Shown piece after piece: positions 1-10,623 of a stretch of DNA of 64,000 nucleotides. The DNA is from Stentor coeruleus. Taxonomy: Eukaryota; Ciliophora; Heterotrichea; Heterotrichida; Stentoridae. The notes beneath the pieces were generated by a model. That model was not told where the DNA came from. It saw only the letters and a list, made by a program, of their open reading frames with translations, and ran no database searches. Location: contig MPUH01000001.1 in assembly GCA_001970955.1 (NCBI GenBank), positions 186,001 through 250,000 on the forward strand, in the 5' to 3' direction. The position numbers and the translations under genes were made by a program. Numbering within the stretch: position 1 is the first letter of the stretch; each line of letters begins with the position of its first letter.

Positions 1-54
1 ACACAGATCAGTTGTGTCGATTCATAAGACTAGTTTTTTATTTATCTTACCTAA

Positions 55-738
55 CTAAGACAAAGTGTTTAGACCTGATGGACAGCCAGTTTTTAATAAT
101 GACTGGGATTTTTCGTTTCTTATTGAGAATCTTATTGATGGGTTTTCGCAGCCACTTTTCGATCTTGCAAAAGATTTGCTTATGCTTCTTTCTACTATAG
201 ATTCAGACTCTTCTAATTTAATTCTTTGTACTATCCTTGTACAGCTTTCGCATATCCTCACATCTCTTAAATACATTAAAAATCCTAACTGCGACACAAA
301 CCTTGAGCATGAATTGCATAACATCCTCCCACAAATATGACAATGAAATGAGCTTCTCATAGTAAAACTTCTATCACAAATCTGACAATTTTTAAAACCC
401 ATTGCCATTATTGGTCTCATAGACACAGATAAAGCATACTTCCACTTTAAAAATGTATTCAAATTCTCGCAAAACAAATGCCACTTAACTCCTTTCTCGA
501 AACACACAATCAATTCTTTCTGTAATGGGTCACAAGCTAATAATCTTATAGCTCCATCAGGTAGTTCAACACAATAATTCTCTGAATCTGCATATAAAAA
601 CCCTGATTTTAGTTCTAATTCAACCTCGTTTTCTTGAGTTTCTCCATCTCGGACAATTTTTCGTTTAAATGTATCTTTTATATGCTGTTCTTTGACTTGG
701 TGAGTAATTTCATTTTCTTTACTACTCTTGCAACCCAT
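55..738 (-). CDS. PH-like and FYVE zinc-finger protein
   Basis: The predicted protein has 227 residues. It starts MGCKSSKE, a plausible N-myristoylation (G2) and palmitoylation (C3) signal. Residues about 20-108 resemble a PH-like fold. Residues 118-166 hold eight cysteines in FYVE spacing: C118/C121, C133/C136, C141/C144, C163/C166, with FHCHICG in place of the usual RHHCRxCG. FYVE domains of this family bind PI3P on endosomes. Here the basic core is weakened (F-H-C-H), so lipid specificity is uncertain. The tail after 170 is basic and Ser-rich. I infer an endomembrane adaptor anchored by lipid; no enzyme domain is seen. The stop is ordinary and no intron is evident. Confidence 0.8.
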   Translation of the reverse strand: MGCKSSKENEITHQVKEQHIKDTFKRKIVRDGETQENEVELELKSGFLYADSENYCVELPDGAIRLLACDPLQKELIVCFEKGVKWHLFCENLNTFLKWKYALSVSMRPIMAMGFKNCQICDRSFTMRSSFHCHICGRMLCNSCSRFVSQLGFLMYLRDVRICESCTRIVQRIKLEESESIVERSISKSFARSKSGCENPSIRFSIRNEKSQSLLKTGCPSGLNTLS

Positions 739-790
739 AATATTCTCTTATTATCAGCTAATTATGGATTTTTTTAACTTATTTTTATGT

Positions 791-3503
791 TTAAAGAAGC
801 AAATCTTCTTCTTCGAAATCGTGATTTTTAGAATTTTTGATGTGGTTTTTTTCTTCAGGTTTTCTCATTTCGGGAATGTCGATTTTAGCTTCAAGTTTTG
901 TTGTTTCGGGAATGTGGATTTTACCTTCAGGGTTTTTTGGGTTTAAAGGAAGGAGCTTAGTTTGCATGCTGATAGGGATTTTTTCAGGCTCGTTGCTATC
1001 AAAAATGTTGGAGAACATATCATTTTTAGCTAAAGCAGTGATTTTATCTTCTTTTTTAATCAAATGAGCCCTGCTGCGTTTTGAGCTAGGGTCGGGTAGG
1101 TCGATTTTGCTAAAAAGGTCAGGCTCATCCAAAATCGACGACTTTTCTCTTATGTTTTGATCTTTATTTCCACTTTCATGCCTACTGATTTTATCAGATG
1201 TNGTCTTCTTTTTTAATCAAATGAGCCCTGCTGCGTTTTGAGCTAGGGTCAGGTAGGTCGATTTTGCTAAAAAGGTCAGTTTTTTTCTCAGGCTCATCAA
1301 AAATCAACGACTTTTCTCTTATGTTTTGATCTTTATTTCCACTTTCATGCCTACTGATTTTATCAGATGTCTTTTTAATATCTCGATCATCATTAGGCTT
1401 TAAGTCTATTTCTTGAAACATTGGCAGTTTAGTCTTAGGCTCTTTCCAAAATTCCTGTTTTTTATCACTATCATTATGTAAAGGTTTGCTTTCATATTCA
1501 TTAAAATTTGATTGTTTCTTCTTTACATTTGTGATAGGCTTAAAAATAGGCCCAGGTTTAGTTTCTTGTTCTAATTCTTGGAATATTGAAGGTTTGGTAA
1601 TCGTTTCAAGTTTTTTAATAGATTCTAATTTGGGTATTTTGTTGAAGTTAAAGGGTGGGCTTTGCTTTTTTTCTTCATGTTTGGTCTCTGCTTCAGGATT
1701 TTGAAAATTTGCAGGTACTGATTTACTTTGTGCTGATGGAGGGCCTTTTTCAAGCACTTTAAGAAGTGATAAAGAATCTTTTTGCCTATTTTTTGGCTTC
1801 TCTTGAGAGTTCCCACTTATTTTTATATGATGTTTTTGGGATTCTGGATTATAGAGAGGTTCAATTTTGTTATGTGGATTGTAAGGATAATAAGATTTGT
1901 TTTTTTTAGTATTTTTCGTGTTATTTTGCATAGAGTTAATTGTTTTGCTTCCAACTCCTATCTCTTGAATTTCATAACTTAAAGAACGATTGTGGGATTC
2001 AGTATAACTACTATAGTTATTGGTGTTAAAATTGTTTGTTTTAAGGTTTTTTGATTTCGCACGTGGTGATAAAATTTTCTCTTCTGAATGAGGTATTTTA
2101 TTAGGATTTTCAGTATTTGTATTCATATTGTTAGCATTATGAATAGCCATAATATTTTCTAGTTTAGATATAATCTCAATAACTTCATTAGTTTTTTCTT
2201 TTAACTTTTTTTGCTCTATATTCAATTCTTTCTTTAAATTATTATTTTGAACTCTTAAAGAACTAATTTGCATCTTAAGCTGAGATCGAGTATTCTTTCT
2301 TACTTTCTCAATATCCTCAAGGTATGCATTTTTACTTAAGAATTTATTAGTAAGCATTTCATCAACTTCTAGTTCAGAATAAAAGTTTTCTTCTATTTCT
2401 TTAAGTTTATCTAATTTTTCTATCAGATCAGATTCTTTATTGTAACTATTTTCATAGAATTCTTGCTCTTTTTCTATTTTTTTTTCTATATTTTTAATCT
2501 TTTCTTTTGTATTTATATACTCATCCTGTAGCTGTTGTAATAAATTTCTCTTATCAATTTGAGTTTTTTCATCTAAATTCTCGATTTCTTTCCCACGGTG
2601 GCCTTGCTTTTTCGTTAATTCTTTCATGTTTTTTTTATTTGAGTTAATTTTTTTTTCTTTATTTTTTATCTCATCTTTTAAAGAATAAAAATACCTTGAA
2701 TCATTGCATTTATCGTATTTTTCTTTTATTTTGTAATATTCTGCTTCATGATTTTTAAGTCTTTTAATAATGATATCTTCTGTTATTAATTGATTAGGAT
2801 TGTGTTTTTTTGGTATGGATTTTTTTTGAGATTCATTGTTTGTGATTTGATTGAACTCTTCTTCTATTTTTTTTAGTTCACTAGTAAATTTTTGTTTTTC
2901 TATTATTAATTTTTGTTCGGGGGTTAAGTTTTTAGGTAATTTTAGTGATTCTCTTGAAGAATCCTTTCTTGCTTTAATTTCAGGGCTTTGCTTTCTTACG
3001 TTTAGGCTTTTGGCTGGCCTGGGGGGAATACTTGAAGATTCAGAGCTTTTTGCAGAAAAAAAAAGTTTTGGGTTATTTTTTGTAAGAGGATCATTTCTTT
3101 GTTCTGGGAGTTTGGGTGGCACATTTTCTTCATGTCTTTTGTTGAAGGGATCTTGGACCCTTTCTGATGATTTTTTTACTTGAAGTGTATCTAAATTGAG
3201 GGATCGTTCTGGCTCTTTTTTCGGTGCTTCTTCAAATTCATCATTTTGAAAAGTATCGTTGTATATTTCTTCACTTTCCTCTTCCTTTTTAAGTTCTTTA
3301 ACTAGAATTTTTTTATTAGTGATAAACTCTAAAGACTCATCACTTCCTTCACGTTCTTCATATTCATTTGATTTTTGGATAGGGTTTGTAGTAGGTTTAG
3401 AGATATTTTTATTATTAGGTTTGTAGTTATGCTCAATATCATCAAAGTCAGATTCGTAATTCACCTCATAGCTTTCACCTTCGTAATCATTTTCATAGTT
3501 CAT
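791..3503 (-). CDS. Long acidic coiled-coil protein, split by an assembly duplication
   Basis: I do not recognise a family. The gene starts at 3503 and reads through an N at 1202 that is flanked by two copies of the same coding segment. Ignoring one copy (157 nt) restores a single frame of about 851 residues ending at 791. The N-terminal third is acidic and Ser/Lys-rich. The middle (roughly residues 200-460) is strongly heptad-like, rich in K/E/N/I/L, and probably forms a long coiled coil. The C-terminal part is low complexity, with repeated acidic Phe/Pro motifs of the type FxEPExK and LFSKIDLPDP. This composition suits a cytoskeletal or scaffold protein, but that is inference only. Confidence 0.7.
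1046..1370. repeat. Direct duplication flanking N at 1202 (assembly junction)
   Basis: The segment up to 1201 recurs from 1203 to 1370. The copies differ at a few bases and by a 12-nt in-frame indel inside the coding sequence. The single N between them marks a contig join, so this is best read as two alleles placed end to end. Confidence 0.85.
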
Positions 3504-4286
3504 CTTTATATTAAATTACAATTAACCCTGCTAGCTACTAAGAAAATGATAAGTAGATATATTAAAGCTAGGCGTATATGAACTTATAATTTATAAACTT
3601 AATTTCCCGATAATCATGTTTCCATCAAACCTTTTATTAGAAAATAAATGAAAAAGCAATATTATCGGCTATGCGACAAAACTAACAGATAAATCATTAC
3701 AAATTTTCATTTTTGGCATAGGCAAAAATCTGCTACAAAATTCTATTGGATAATATTAATTATTGATAAAATCAAAATATCATTATTTCAATATCTCATC
3801 ATCTTAAAAAGCATAAAATCTAACCTAATCAAGTTCAAAACCCTCAATCCCAAGTCCCAAAAAGCCCAGCCTACCTAAAAAAACTAACTTCAATCTTAAA
3901 AACATAATCTTTCATGCTTTTATTCAATAATAAACTATTNCCCGATAATCATGTTTCCATCAAACCTTTTATTAGAAAATAAATGAAAAAGCAATATTAT
4001 CAGCTATGCGACAAAACTAACCCATAAATCATTACAAATTTTAATTTTTGGCATAGGTAAAAATCTGCTACAAAATTCTATTGGATAATATTAATTATTG
4101 ATAAAATCAAAATATCATTATTTCAATATCTCATAATCTTAAAAAGCTTAAAATTTAGCCTAATCAAGTTCAAAACTCTCAATCCCAATTCCCAAAAAGC
4201 CCAGCCTACTTAAAAAAACTAACTTCAATCTTAAAAACATAATCTTTCATGCTTTTATTCAATAATAAACTATTACTCTCTAAAAT
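3504..4286. other. Intergenic DNA, mostly an assembly duplication
   Basis: No gene is seen. Bases 3606-3939 and 3941-4274 are the same 334-bp segment on either side of an N at 3940, differing at about a dozen positions and with no net length change. This is probably two haplotypes of the 3' flank of the PKA regulatory-subunit gene. Confidence 0.8.
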
Positions 4287-5465
4287 CTATTTTTTTTGTG
4301 CTTTCGCGACAATTTCTTCATAATGTTTCGCGTTTCTTCTCAAAATATCTTCCAATGGTCCAAGTAACCGTTTAAACGAATGTCTATCTAAAGCTAAGCA
4401 TTTTAAATCAGAACTAGCTTGAACATTTGCCGCTCTAGGTTCATTTCTTATAAGAGCTAGTTCTCCAAAATAATCCCCTTGTCCATATCTTAAAACTTCT
4501 TGAGCTTCATGTCCAGCTTGAAGAACTTTTGTCGCTACAGCATGTCCTTCTTCAACTATCAAAAAAACATTTCCTTCTTCACCTTGTCTTATAACATATT
4601 CACCAGATGCAAAAGATAAAGATTTCAAAACATCAGCTAATTGTGAGCGCTCATAAGGATCCATACCAGCAAGAAGTTCTACTTTCGAAAGGAAGTCAAC
4701 ATATTTTTCTCTTCGTTTCATTGCCGCATCTTTGACTATATGATTAAAACATTCACGATCTAAGCTCCAAAGTACACAAGGACCATTGGCTATAATAGTA
4801 GCTGCTCTAGGAGCGTTATAAAGTAGGGCGAGTTCACCAAAAGCGTCTCCAGCTGAATAGTCCTTTATATGTTTATCTTCCCCTGATATTTTTTTATAAC
4901 ACTTAAGACTTCCTGATTCTACTATATAAAGTTCATTACCATCATCACCTTCACGTATAACCATTTCTTTATCATTGAACTTTTTTTCTTCCATAGCTAG
5001 AATGACTATATTTTTTTCAGTCCCTTGTAGATGAGAAAACATAAATGATGCACTTAATCGATCTGCTAAATGCCTTTCTGTATCTGCACTTTTTGGTATT
5101 ACTCTAGGGATAAAGTCTTCTTTTTTGTTCCAATTCCCATAAGCTTCAGCAGACACCGCAGAACGATGACGATTTGGCTGAGATACTTTTTGTGGTAGTT
5201 CTTCAACTGTATCTTCTTCAGCACTTTCACTACGCTCATCTTCTGATCCATGATCTGCTTGAAGTTTAAGCCTGGCTACTTCTTGACGTAATTTATGCAG
5301 TTCAGCTTTTTCTGATAACTGCCCTTCGTAGCCAAGCTTTTTTTCTAACCAATTAAGCAGGTAAGGTAAGGGTTCATCAGGTTTATGCACAAGCAACGCA
5401 GCTACGACTTCTTTTAAAAACGGGTTTAAAACTGAGTTGGCATAGTCTTTATTTTGAGCACTCAT
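4287..5465 (-). CDS. PKAR: cAMP-dependent protein kinase regulatory subunit, type-I-like
   Basis: This 392-residue protein is the cAMP-binding inhibitory subunit of PKA. A docking/dimerisation-like helix (PLPYLLNWLEKK, about 32-43) is followed by a Glu/Ser-rich linker. The inhibitor site at 99-107 is RHRSAVSAE. Aligned with the RI consensus RRGAISAE this places Ala at the phospho-acceptor position, so it is a pseudosubstrate of RI type rather than an RII substrate. Two cyclic-nucleotide-binding domains follow; the phosphate-binding cassettes are FGELALLYNAPRAA (E211, R220) and FGELALIRNEPRAA (E335, R344), both with the Glu and Arg that hold cAMP. The length is normal for the family. It lies in a cluster with a PKG-like gene and a CNG channel gene. 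Confidence 0.93.
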   Translation of the reverse strand: MSAQNKDYANSVLNPFLKEVVAALLVHKPDEPLPYLLNWLEKKLGYEGQLSEKAELHKLRQEVARLKLQADHGSEDERSESAEEDTVEELPQKVSQPNRHRSAVSAEAYGNWNKKEDFIPRVIPKSADTERHLADRLSASFMFSHLQGTEKNIVILAMEEKKFNDKEMVIREGDDGNELYIVESGSLKCYKKISGEDKHIKDYSAGDAFGELALLYNAPRAATIIANGPCVLWSLDRECFNHIVKDAAMKRREKYVDFLSKVELLAGMDPYERSQLADVLKSLSFASGEYVIRQGEEGNVFLIVEEGHAVATKVLQAGHEAQEVLRYGQGDYFGELALIRNEPRAANVQASSDLKCLALDRHSFKRLLGPLEDILRRNAKHYEEIVAKAQKK

Positions 5466-5526
5466 TTCTCAGATTATAAAAATGACTATTTTAATACTCC
5501 TATCATTTAACTAACAATTTTCTAAA

Positions 5527-7092
5527 TTATAACTCTTCTCTTTGGTTTTCTTCAATTGTTTCTTCTTGATCGTCATTTACTTTTTCATTTCTGGTATATT
5601 CTTTAGTGAACATATCTGGAATATCAGCTTCAATTGTTGAGAAATCTTGTATGAATTTCATGATTCTTTCAGTTTTGAAGTCCCCTTTGTATTCTATGAT
5701 GTTAGTATTGGTTTTACTATATGCTGGGATTAAGACAATTTTAGGGAATTTTGATGTTGGGAGAAAATTTGGAATTTGGTTAGTTGCAGCATCAAATGTA
5801 AAGACTTTTATATAGTCAAGGCTAAGGAAAGTGAATTGTTCACAGATGGTGTTGAAGATTGGAGAGTATTTTTCAGAGTTTTTACTGTTATGGGAAGAAT
5901 AAATAAAGATGACTAGATCGAATGTTTGGTCAGAGTCTATGGCTTCTAGTTCTTCTAAGATCAATGATTGACATGAGTTTAAGGTGATATTTCTTGGGGT
6001 ATAAACTGAAGTATATGTGGATTTCTTGCCGTCGAGGAAGCCTTGGACGAAGTTGTCAATGTTTTTCTCAGAGAACTCAAGACCTTCTGGAAAAACATAA
6101 TGTTCTTTATTACGGGAATTGAATCCTAAACTTGGGACAATCTCAGTTGGTAAACCTAAATCATACTTTTTATTCCGGTATTCTGGGTTACTAATATCAA
6201 GCCACCCAAACCTAACTTTACCTTCAAACTTCCTCGCACTTTTTTTATAAACATCCAAATAATCACTATGAAAGTTGTTTTTTGAATTACTAAACATAAT
6301 CAACATAGGCGAGTTAACTGAACTATACATCTGAAAATTATAAGGACTCATCTCATCAGCTACTCCAATACAATTATGACTAATCCATTTGTTAACATTT
6401 TCCGTAATTTCAAGATCAGTTATTTTTGTAGCATCTTGTCTCATAAGAACTAAAGCATTATATCCAATATCTGGTCTAAGATTTCTAAGTTCTTTAATAA
6501 CATCTTTATCAGAAACAGCACGAATATCTGTAGAAAACCAATTAGAAAAAGGTTCAATCTGTTTTTCAAAGTTCTGTTTATAATCAGAATCATCAAATAC
6601 TGCTAGGATTTTCAACATATCAAAACCTCCAGTAGGGGTTTTTAAGTATTCTAAGACATCTTCGATTTTGTTCATGTATTGAACTGGGGATATGAGTCTA
6701 TCGGCGAATTTTAAGACTTTCATTGTTTCTGCTAGATCGTGATATTTGAAAAAAACTCCTTTTTTAATGCCGTAGATTCCTGGTAGTATATCTGATTCAG
6801 AAGCATATTTTGATATAAATGGACTTAGATATGCATTGTGTCTTATAAATGGTATACGAGGCTTGTATTTAGCTAATGTTTCTACTAGGGTTTGGTAAAA
6901 TGGTTCAGATTCGCAGCAGTGATCACAGTTGCTTGAGGTTAGGCCAAGAAGGAATACCCGCTCTTTTTTTATTATATCTTTTAGCTGACGCTCTGAGGTT
7001 AAGTTGAAGTCCCCAAAAGACATCACTGGGAACTCACATTCGGATAAACAGAGAGCTATAAGTGAGGATAATAGGAATATACGTGTAAGCAT
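5527..7092 (-). CDS. ER thioredoxin-fold protein, PDI-like, with CDHC motif
   Basis: The 521-residue product begins with a clear signal peptide (about residues 1-17, cut near CLSE). A thioredoxin-like domain follows with the redox motif C56-D-H-C59, directly followed by a third cysteine, C60. The remaining ~400 residues look like further degenerate thioredoxin-like folds without CxxC motifs. The C-terminus is REEL, a plausible KDEL-type retrieval signal. I infer a lumenal ER disulfide isomerase or chaperone. The CDHC sequence differs from the classic CGHC, and the overall sequence is divergent, so the exact PDI subfamily is unclear. Confidence 0.75.
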   Translation of the reverse strand: MLTRIFLLSSLIALCLSECEFPVMSFGDFNLTSERQLKDIIKKERVFLLGLTSSNCDHCCESEPFYQTLVETLAKYKPRIPFIRHNAYLSPFISKYASESDILPGIYGIKKGVFFKYHDLAETMKVLKFADRLISPVQYMNKIEDVLEYLKTPTGGFDMLKILAVFDDSDYKQNFEKQIEPFSNWFSTDIRAVSDKDVIKELRNLRPDIGYNALVLMRQDATKITDLEITENVNKWISHNCIGVADEMSPYNFQMYSSVNSPMLIMFSNSKNNFHSDYLDVYKKSARKFEGKVRFGWLDISNPEYRNKKYDLGLPTEIVPSLGFNSRNKEHYVFPEGLEFSEKNIDNFVQGFLDGKKSTYTSVYTPRNITLNSCQSLILEELEAIDSDQTFDLVIFIYSSHNSKNSEKYSPIFNTICEQFTFLSLDYIKVFTFDAATNQIPNFLPTSKFPKIVLIPAYSKTNTNIIEYKGDFKTERIMKFIQDFSTIEADIPDMFTKEYTRNEKVNDDQEETIEENQREEL

Positions 7093-7734
7093 TATAATAA
7101 ATATGTCTTTTATTATATGGAGGATGAAGGGTTTAAGAATAGGGTTGAAGATTATTGGGTAGGATCAGTTGTGTAAGGGTTAATTGGATGGAATATTGGT
7201 GTTTTAAGAAAGGATGACAAAAAATATATGGATGAGGAGCAACTTTGGGCAAATTACTGGAAGAAATGAGATAAATTATTAAAAAAATCTTGCTATCAAT
7301 CAGCATATAATTCATTAAACTTCTAGCATTTATATCCATATTTTATTATAATAAAAAATATGCAAGTTAATATTTTAGCTTATCAGAACTTAAACTTAAA
7401 TTTAAATTTCCAAATCACTTTATTCTTTAATTACTCAACAAAGCATAATAATCAATTTCAATAATCTCTTTACCTTATTTCATACAGCACTTCAAATTTT
7501 TTCTTATCAATATCAAATCTCAATATATAACAATCTAAATTCATAATATAATAAACACACTCATTTCTCTTTCCAACCTAAGCAAATTTCATAATCTTCA
7601 CACTCTGTATAATAATCACTTCATTCCTAAACCTAATAATCAACCTAGTGTATATTTAATACCCAGCATTGCCAAATTTAAAACTCTCTCGATTTCTTTT
7701 CTTCCTTTTAATACTCATTATATCTTAGCTAATA
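7093..7734. other. Intergenic, no gene seen
   Basis: AT-rich DNA between the start of the PDI-like gene and the end of the PKG-like gene. It is A/C-rich on the coding strand near 7100-7340, as is usual for 5' flanks in this window. A 68-codon reading frame on the minus strand looks like chance. Confidence 0.6.
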
Positions 7735-10579
7735 CTAAAAATCATCATCCCAATTCGCTGGCACTCTTGACAGCTGAGCTTTTTTAGCCTGTTCTTCTTT
7801 AGCTTCTTCTTTGATGATTTTATTTATAAGTTCAGTACGACCCTTATTCTTGCTCCCAGCTGCAAGTTCTTTATCTAAATTCTCAACCTTAGGCTTGCGT
7901 CGAGCTTTGATTTCTTTCGCAACATAAGCATCCCAATTTATACCAATAAACCATGAATGTTCTTTAATAGTCCTATGTGTGCCTCGCATGCCAGGATTTT
8001 TAAGTAAAAGTTGATCTAAAAGTGGTTTAGCTAAATGATTTCCAGGAGGGAATGTTAATTGTTTTTCAAGTATGCTCTGATAAATAATATAACAATCATT
8101 TTCATCAGGGCAAAATGGAAGCTTATTAAATAAAAACTCATAAATCATTACCCCAAGCGACCAATAATCAGCAGAAAGTCCATATCCTTTCCCACTAATA
8201 ACTTCAGGAGCCATATAATGAGGAGTCCCAACAGTTGAATAAGTCCTACTTTCAACAACTTTAGCATTACCAAAGTCCATTATTTTCGGGTATCCATCTT
8301 CATCAATCAAAATATTCTCAGGCTTTAAATCCCTATAAATAATATTATGTGTATGAAGATATGATAAAATCAAGAGTATTCCTGCAGCATAAAACCTAGC
8401 ATCTTCATTGCTAAGTCTATCTAAATTGCTTAAAACTTCAAATAAATCCTGACCTTTAATATGTTCCATTAAAAAGTACACTCGAGTTTCATCTTTAAAA
8501 GTTTTGATCATTTTGCTTATAAGAGGGTAATCGACCATTTTTAGTACTTTTCTTTCATTTCCAACATTTTTGTAGGCATTGTAATATGCTAAGATGTTTC
8601 TACTTACGGTTCTTAAGGTGTAATATGAACTTGAGGATCGACCATATNTTTCTACTTACGGTTCTTAAGGTGTAATATGAACTTGAGGATCGACCATATA
8701 CAGCAAAATTATTAGCGAAAATTCCTTTGGGTAAGTTTTTAAGGAAAATAAGGTCATCAAGGGTTATTGAGTCGTTTTGGAGATCGATACGTTTTATGAG
8801 GTCGGCGTACATTTTAGCATCGATGATTTCTTTGAAGTTCATTTTGTTTAACACCCAAAGCTTAGTTTGGGTTAAAGCTTTTACGGTTGCTGTACGAGCT
8901 TCTTCTAATAGGATAGCCCTTTCGCCAAAATACCCGTTTGTTTCAACTTTTCTTATAGAAACCCCATCTTTGATTATTTCAACTGAACCTTCTTTGACAA
9001 TGTAGAACTTGTTGCCACGAGTACCCTGGTTGAATATTATGTCGCCAACACTGAAATCTTCGATTTTTAGCTGAGAAGTCATTGACTGTAGTTTGGCTAC
9101 CGGGAGGATTTTGAATAAAGTTACATTTTTCAATATATCAACTAAATTGTTTTTCACAAGTGCCGACTTCAAATTTCCCCCCATCATTTCTTCAAATCTC
9201 TCTTTAGTAATCTGCGCAACATCAGCTTCTTCATCCACAGTCAAATTCGCTTTAAATTGCCTTTTATTATTATCAATCGATAGTTCCTCACCCCCAACCA
9301 CATCATAAACCCTAAACTTTGTCTCACCACAAGTTAAAACACCTCTAAGAACAATATAAATAATTTCTCCTTTAATCGACCCTTGATTAGCAACAACTTC
9401 TCCTTCTTGATAACTTTTGATCTCCATAATGCCAATTAACTCATCAACCTGTATATCACTAAGATTTTTCAAAAATGTGCTTTTACTAAACGCAATCCTC
9501 AATGTGTTTTTATACACAATTTTCTCTAAACCTTGACCAAGTGCTTTAATCAAATCAGCTCTTGCTATAGAAATAACAACAACTTTCCCAGCTGCAGTAC
9601 ATGTCGCTCTACGTTTAGCCTGATACATAAGCGCTTGTTCTCCGAAATAATCCCCAGCATTAAAATCTCTTATAAGTTGACCTTTTTTCGTACAATGAAC
9701 AGTCCCTTCTTTAACAACATAAAACAAATCTCCAGTTTCCCCTTCAGTTACAATATTTTGCCCTGTACTAAACCTTTGTGTAACAATAACATGCAAAAGT
9801 TGTTCAAGTTGCATTTTAGTCAATTGTTTAAATACTGGGACAGTTTCAATAAAATTCAAATTTTCCCCTTGTTTTTTTTCATTTATAGTCTCAACGATTT
9901 CTTTATAAGTCTTCCTGTCNTGTTTTTTTTCATTTATAGTCTCAACGATTTCTTTATAAGTCTTCCTGTCGATACCTTTTAATATGGTTTTTTCTAAAGT
10001 GATCACTGTGCAATTACGTTCTTTATCTTGGATCAGACCTAGTTCTCCAAAGCATTTGCCAACAGTTAAAATTTTTGTCGACTCATCATTGACAAGAACA
10101 TCAAGTCTACCTTTTTCCACTATATAAAAATTCACACCAATATTCCCTTGTTTATATATGATTTGATTTTCATCAAAAATATAAGTTTTCATCTGTTTTA
10201 TAAGTTGTTTTATAGTTTCTTCAGGGATCATCGAGAAAAGAAAATGAGGTTTTAATATAGTCAAGATGTCTTTTATTGATTTCTGGCTCACAGGTTCTTT
10301 GGATATAGTTGCTGTAATACATTCTGCTATAACTCTATTCTTTACTGATGGTCGAATCGTTGATTGTCTCTGTAATCCTGCAACGGCTGCCTTGGGTGGA
10401 GGACCAGCCTTACTAGTATTAGGGGGTTTTTTACTAGCCACAGTGTTCTGTGCCTGTGGTTTCGGCTTAGGTTTAGCTTGAGGTGCAGGTTGATAAGCTT
10501 TTTTTTCTTCAGGAGGATATGTCACATCACTTCTGTCTTTATTCACACTAGCGCATTTGCCCATATTTTTATCCAACAC
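7735..10579 (-). CDS. PKG-like protein with four cNMP domains and a degenerate kinase domain
   Basis: This looks like two genes because assembly duplications at N 8648 (frame-breaking) and N 9920 (in frame) split it. With one copy of each ignored it is a single frame of about 913 residues starting MLDKNMGKCASVNK; the inner MGKCASVN, five codons in, may be the true myristoylatable start. Four cyclic-nucleotide-binding domains come first; cassettes 1, 2 and 4 keep FGE and Arg, while 3 is degenerate, the alveolate PKG layout. The kinase domain keeps YRDLKPEN, DFG, the APE-like MAPE and the alpha-C Glu (NERKVL). The glycine loop is LPKGIFANNF instead of GxGxxG, and the ATP-anchoring Lys is Arg (YYTLRTV against YALKTI in the paralogue at 56247-58931). 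It is probably a pseudokinase or ATP-binding-impaired paralogue. It ends NWDDDF, like AGC kinase tails. Confidence 0.88.
8597..8699. repeat. 51-bp duplication flanking N at 8648
   Basis: Bases 8597-8647 and 8649-8699 are identical. The inserted 52 nt shift the frame inside the PKG-like gene and create the false gene split. It is an assembly join, not biology. Confidence 0.9.
9870..9970. repeat. 50-bp duplication flanking N at 9920
   Basis: Bases 9870-9919 and 9921-9970 are identical. The extra 51 nt stay in frame and add a false 17-residue repeat to the PKG-like protein. Confidence 0.9.
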
Positions 10580-10623
10580 AACTTTCTAAAATAATCTTTT
10601 CAGTTTAATATACAATTTTTACT
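10580..10623. promoter_or_regulatory. 44-bp bidirectional intergenic region
   Basis: Only 44 bases separate the start codon of the PKG-like gene (minus) from that of the K+ channel gene (plus). Promoters and 5' UTRs for both must lie here or overlap coding sequence. The stretch is AT-rich with no recognised motif. Shared regulation of the two cyclic-nucleotide-responsive genes is inferred. Confidence 0.6.

Noticed and set aside
7133-7339. 68-codon minus-strand frame upstream of the PDI-like gene
   Set aside because: Composition is that of ordinary C/A-rich 5' flank; no motif, and it overlaps the promoter of the next gene.
7735-8538. A free-standing kinase gene beginning at the Met at 8538
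   Set aside because: The region between it and the cNMP-domain frame reads continuously (YYTLRTVSRNILAYYNAY and on) once the 51-bp duplication is ignored, so it is the C-terminal half of one PKG-like gene.
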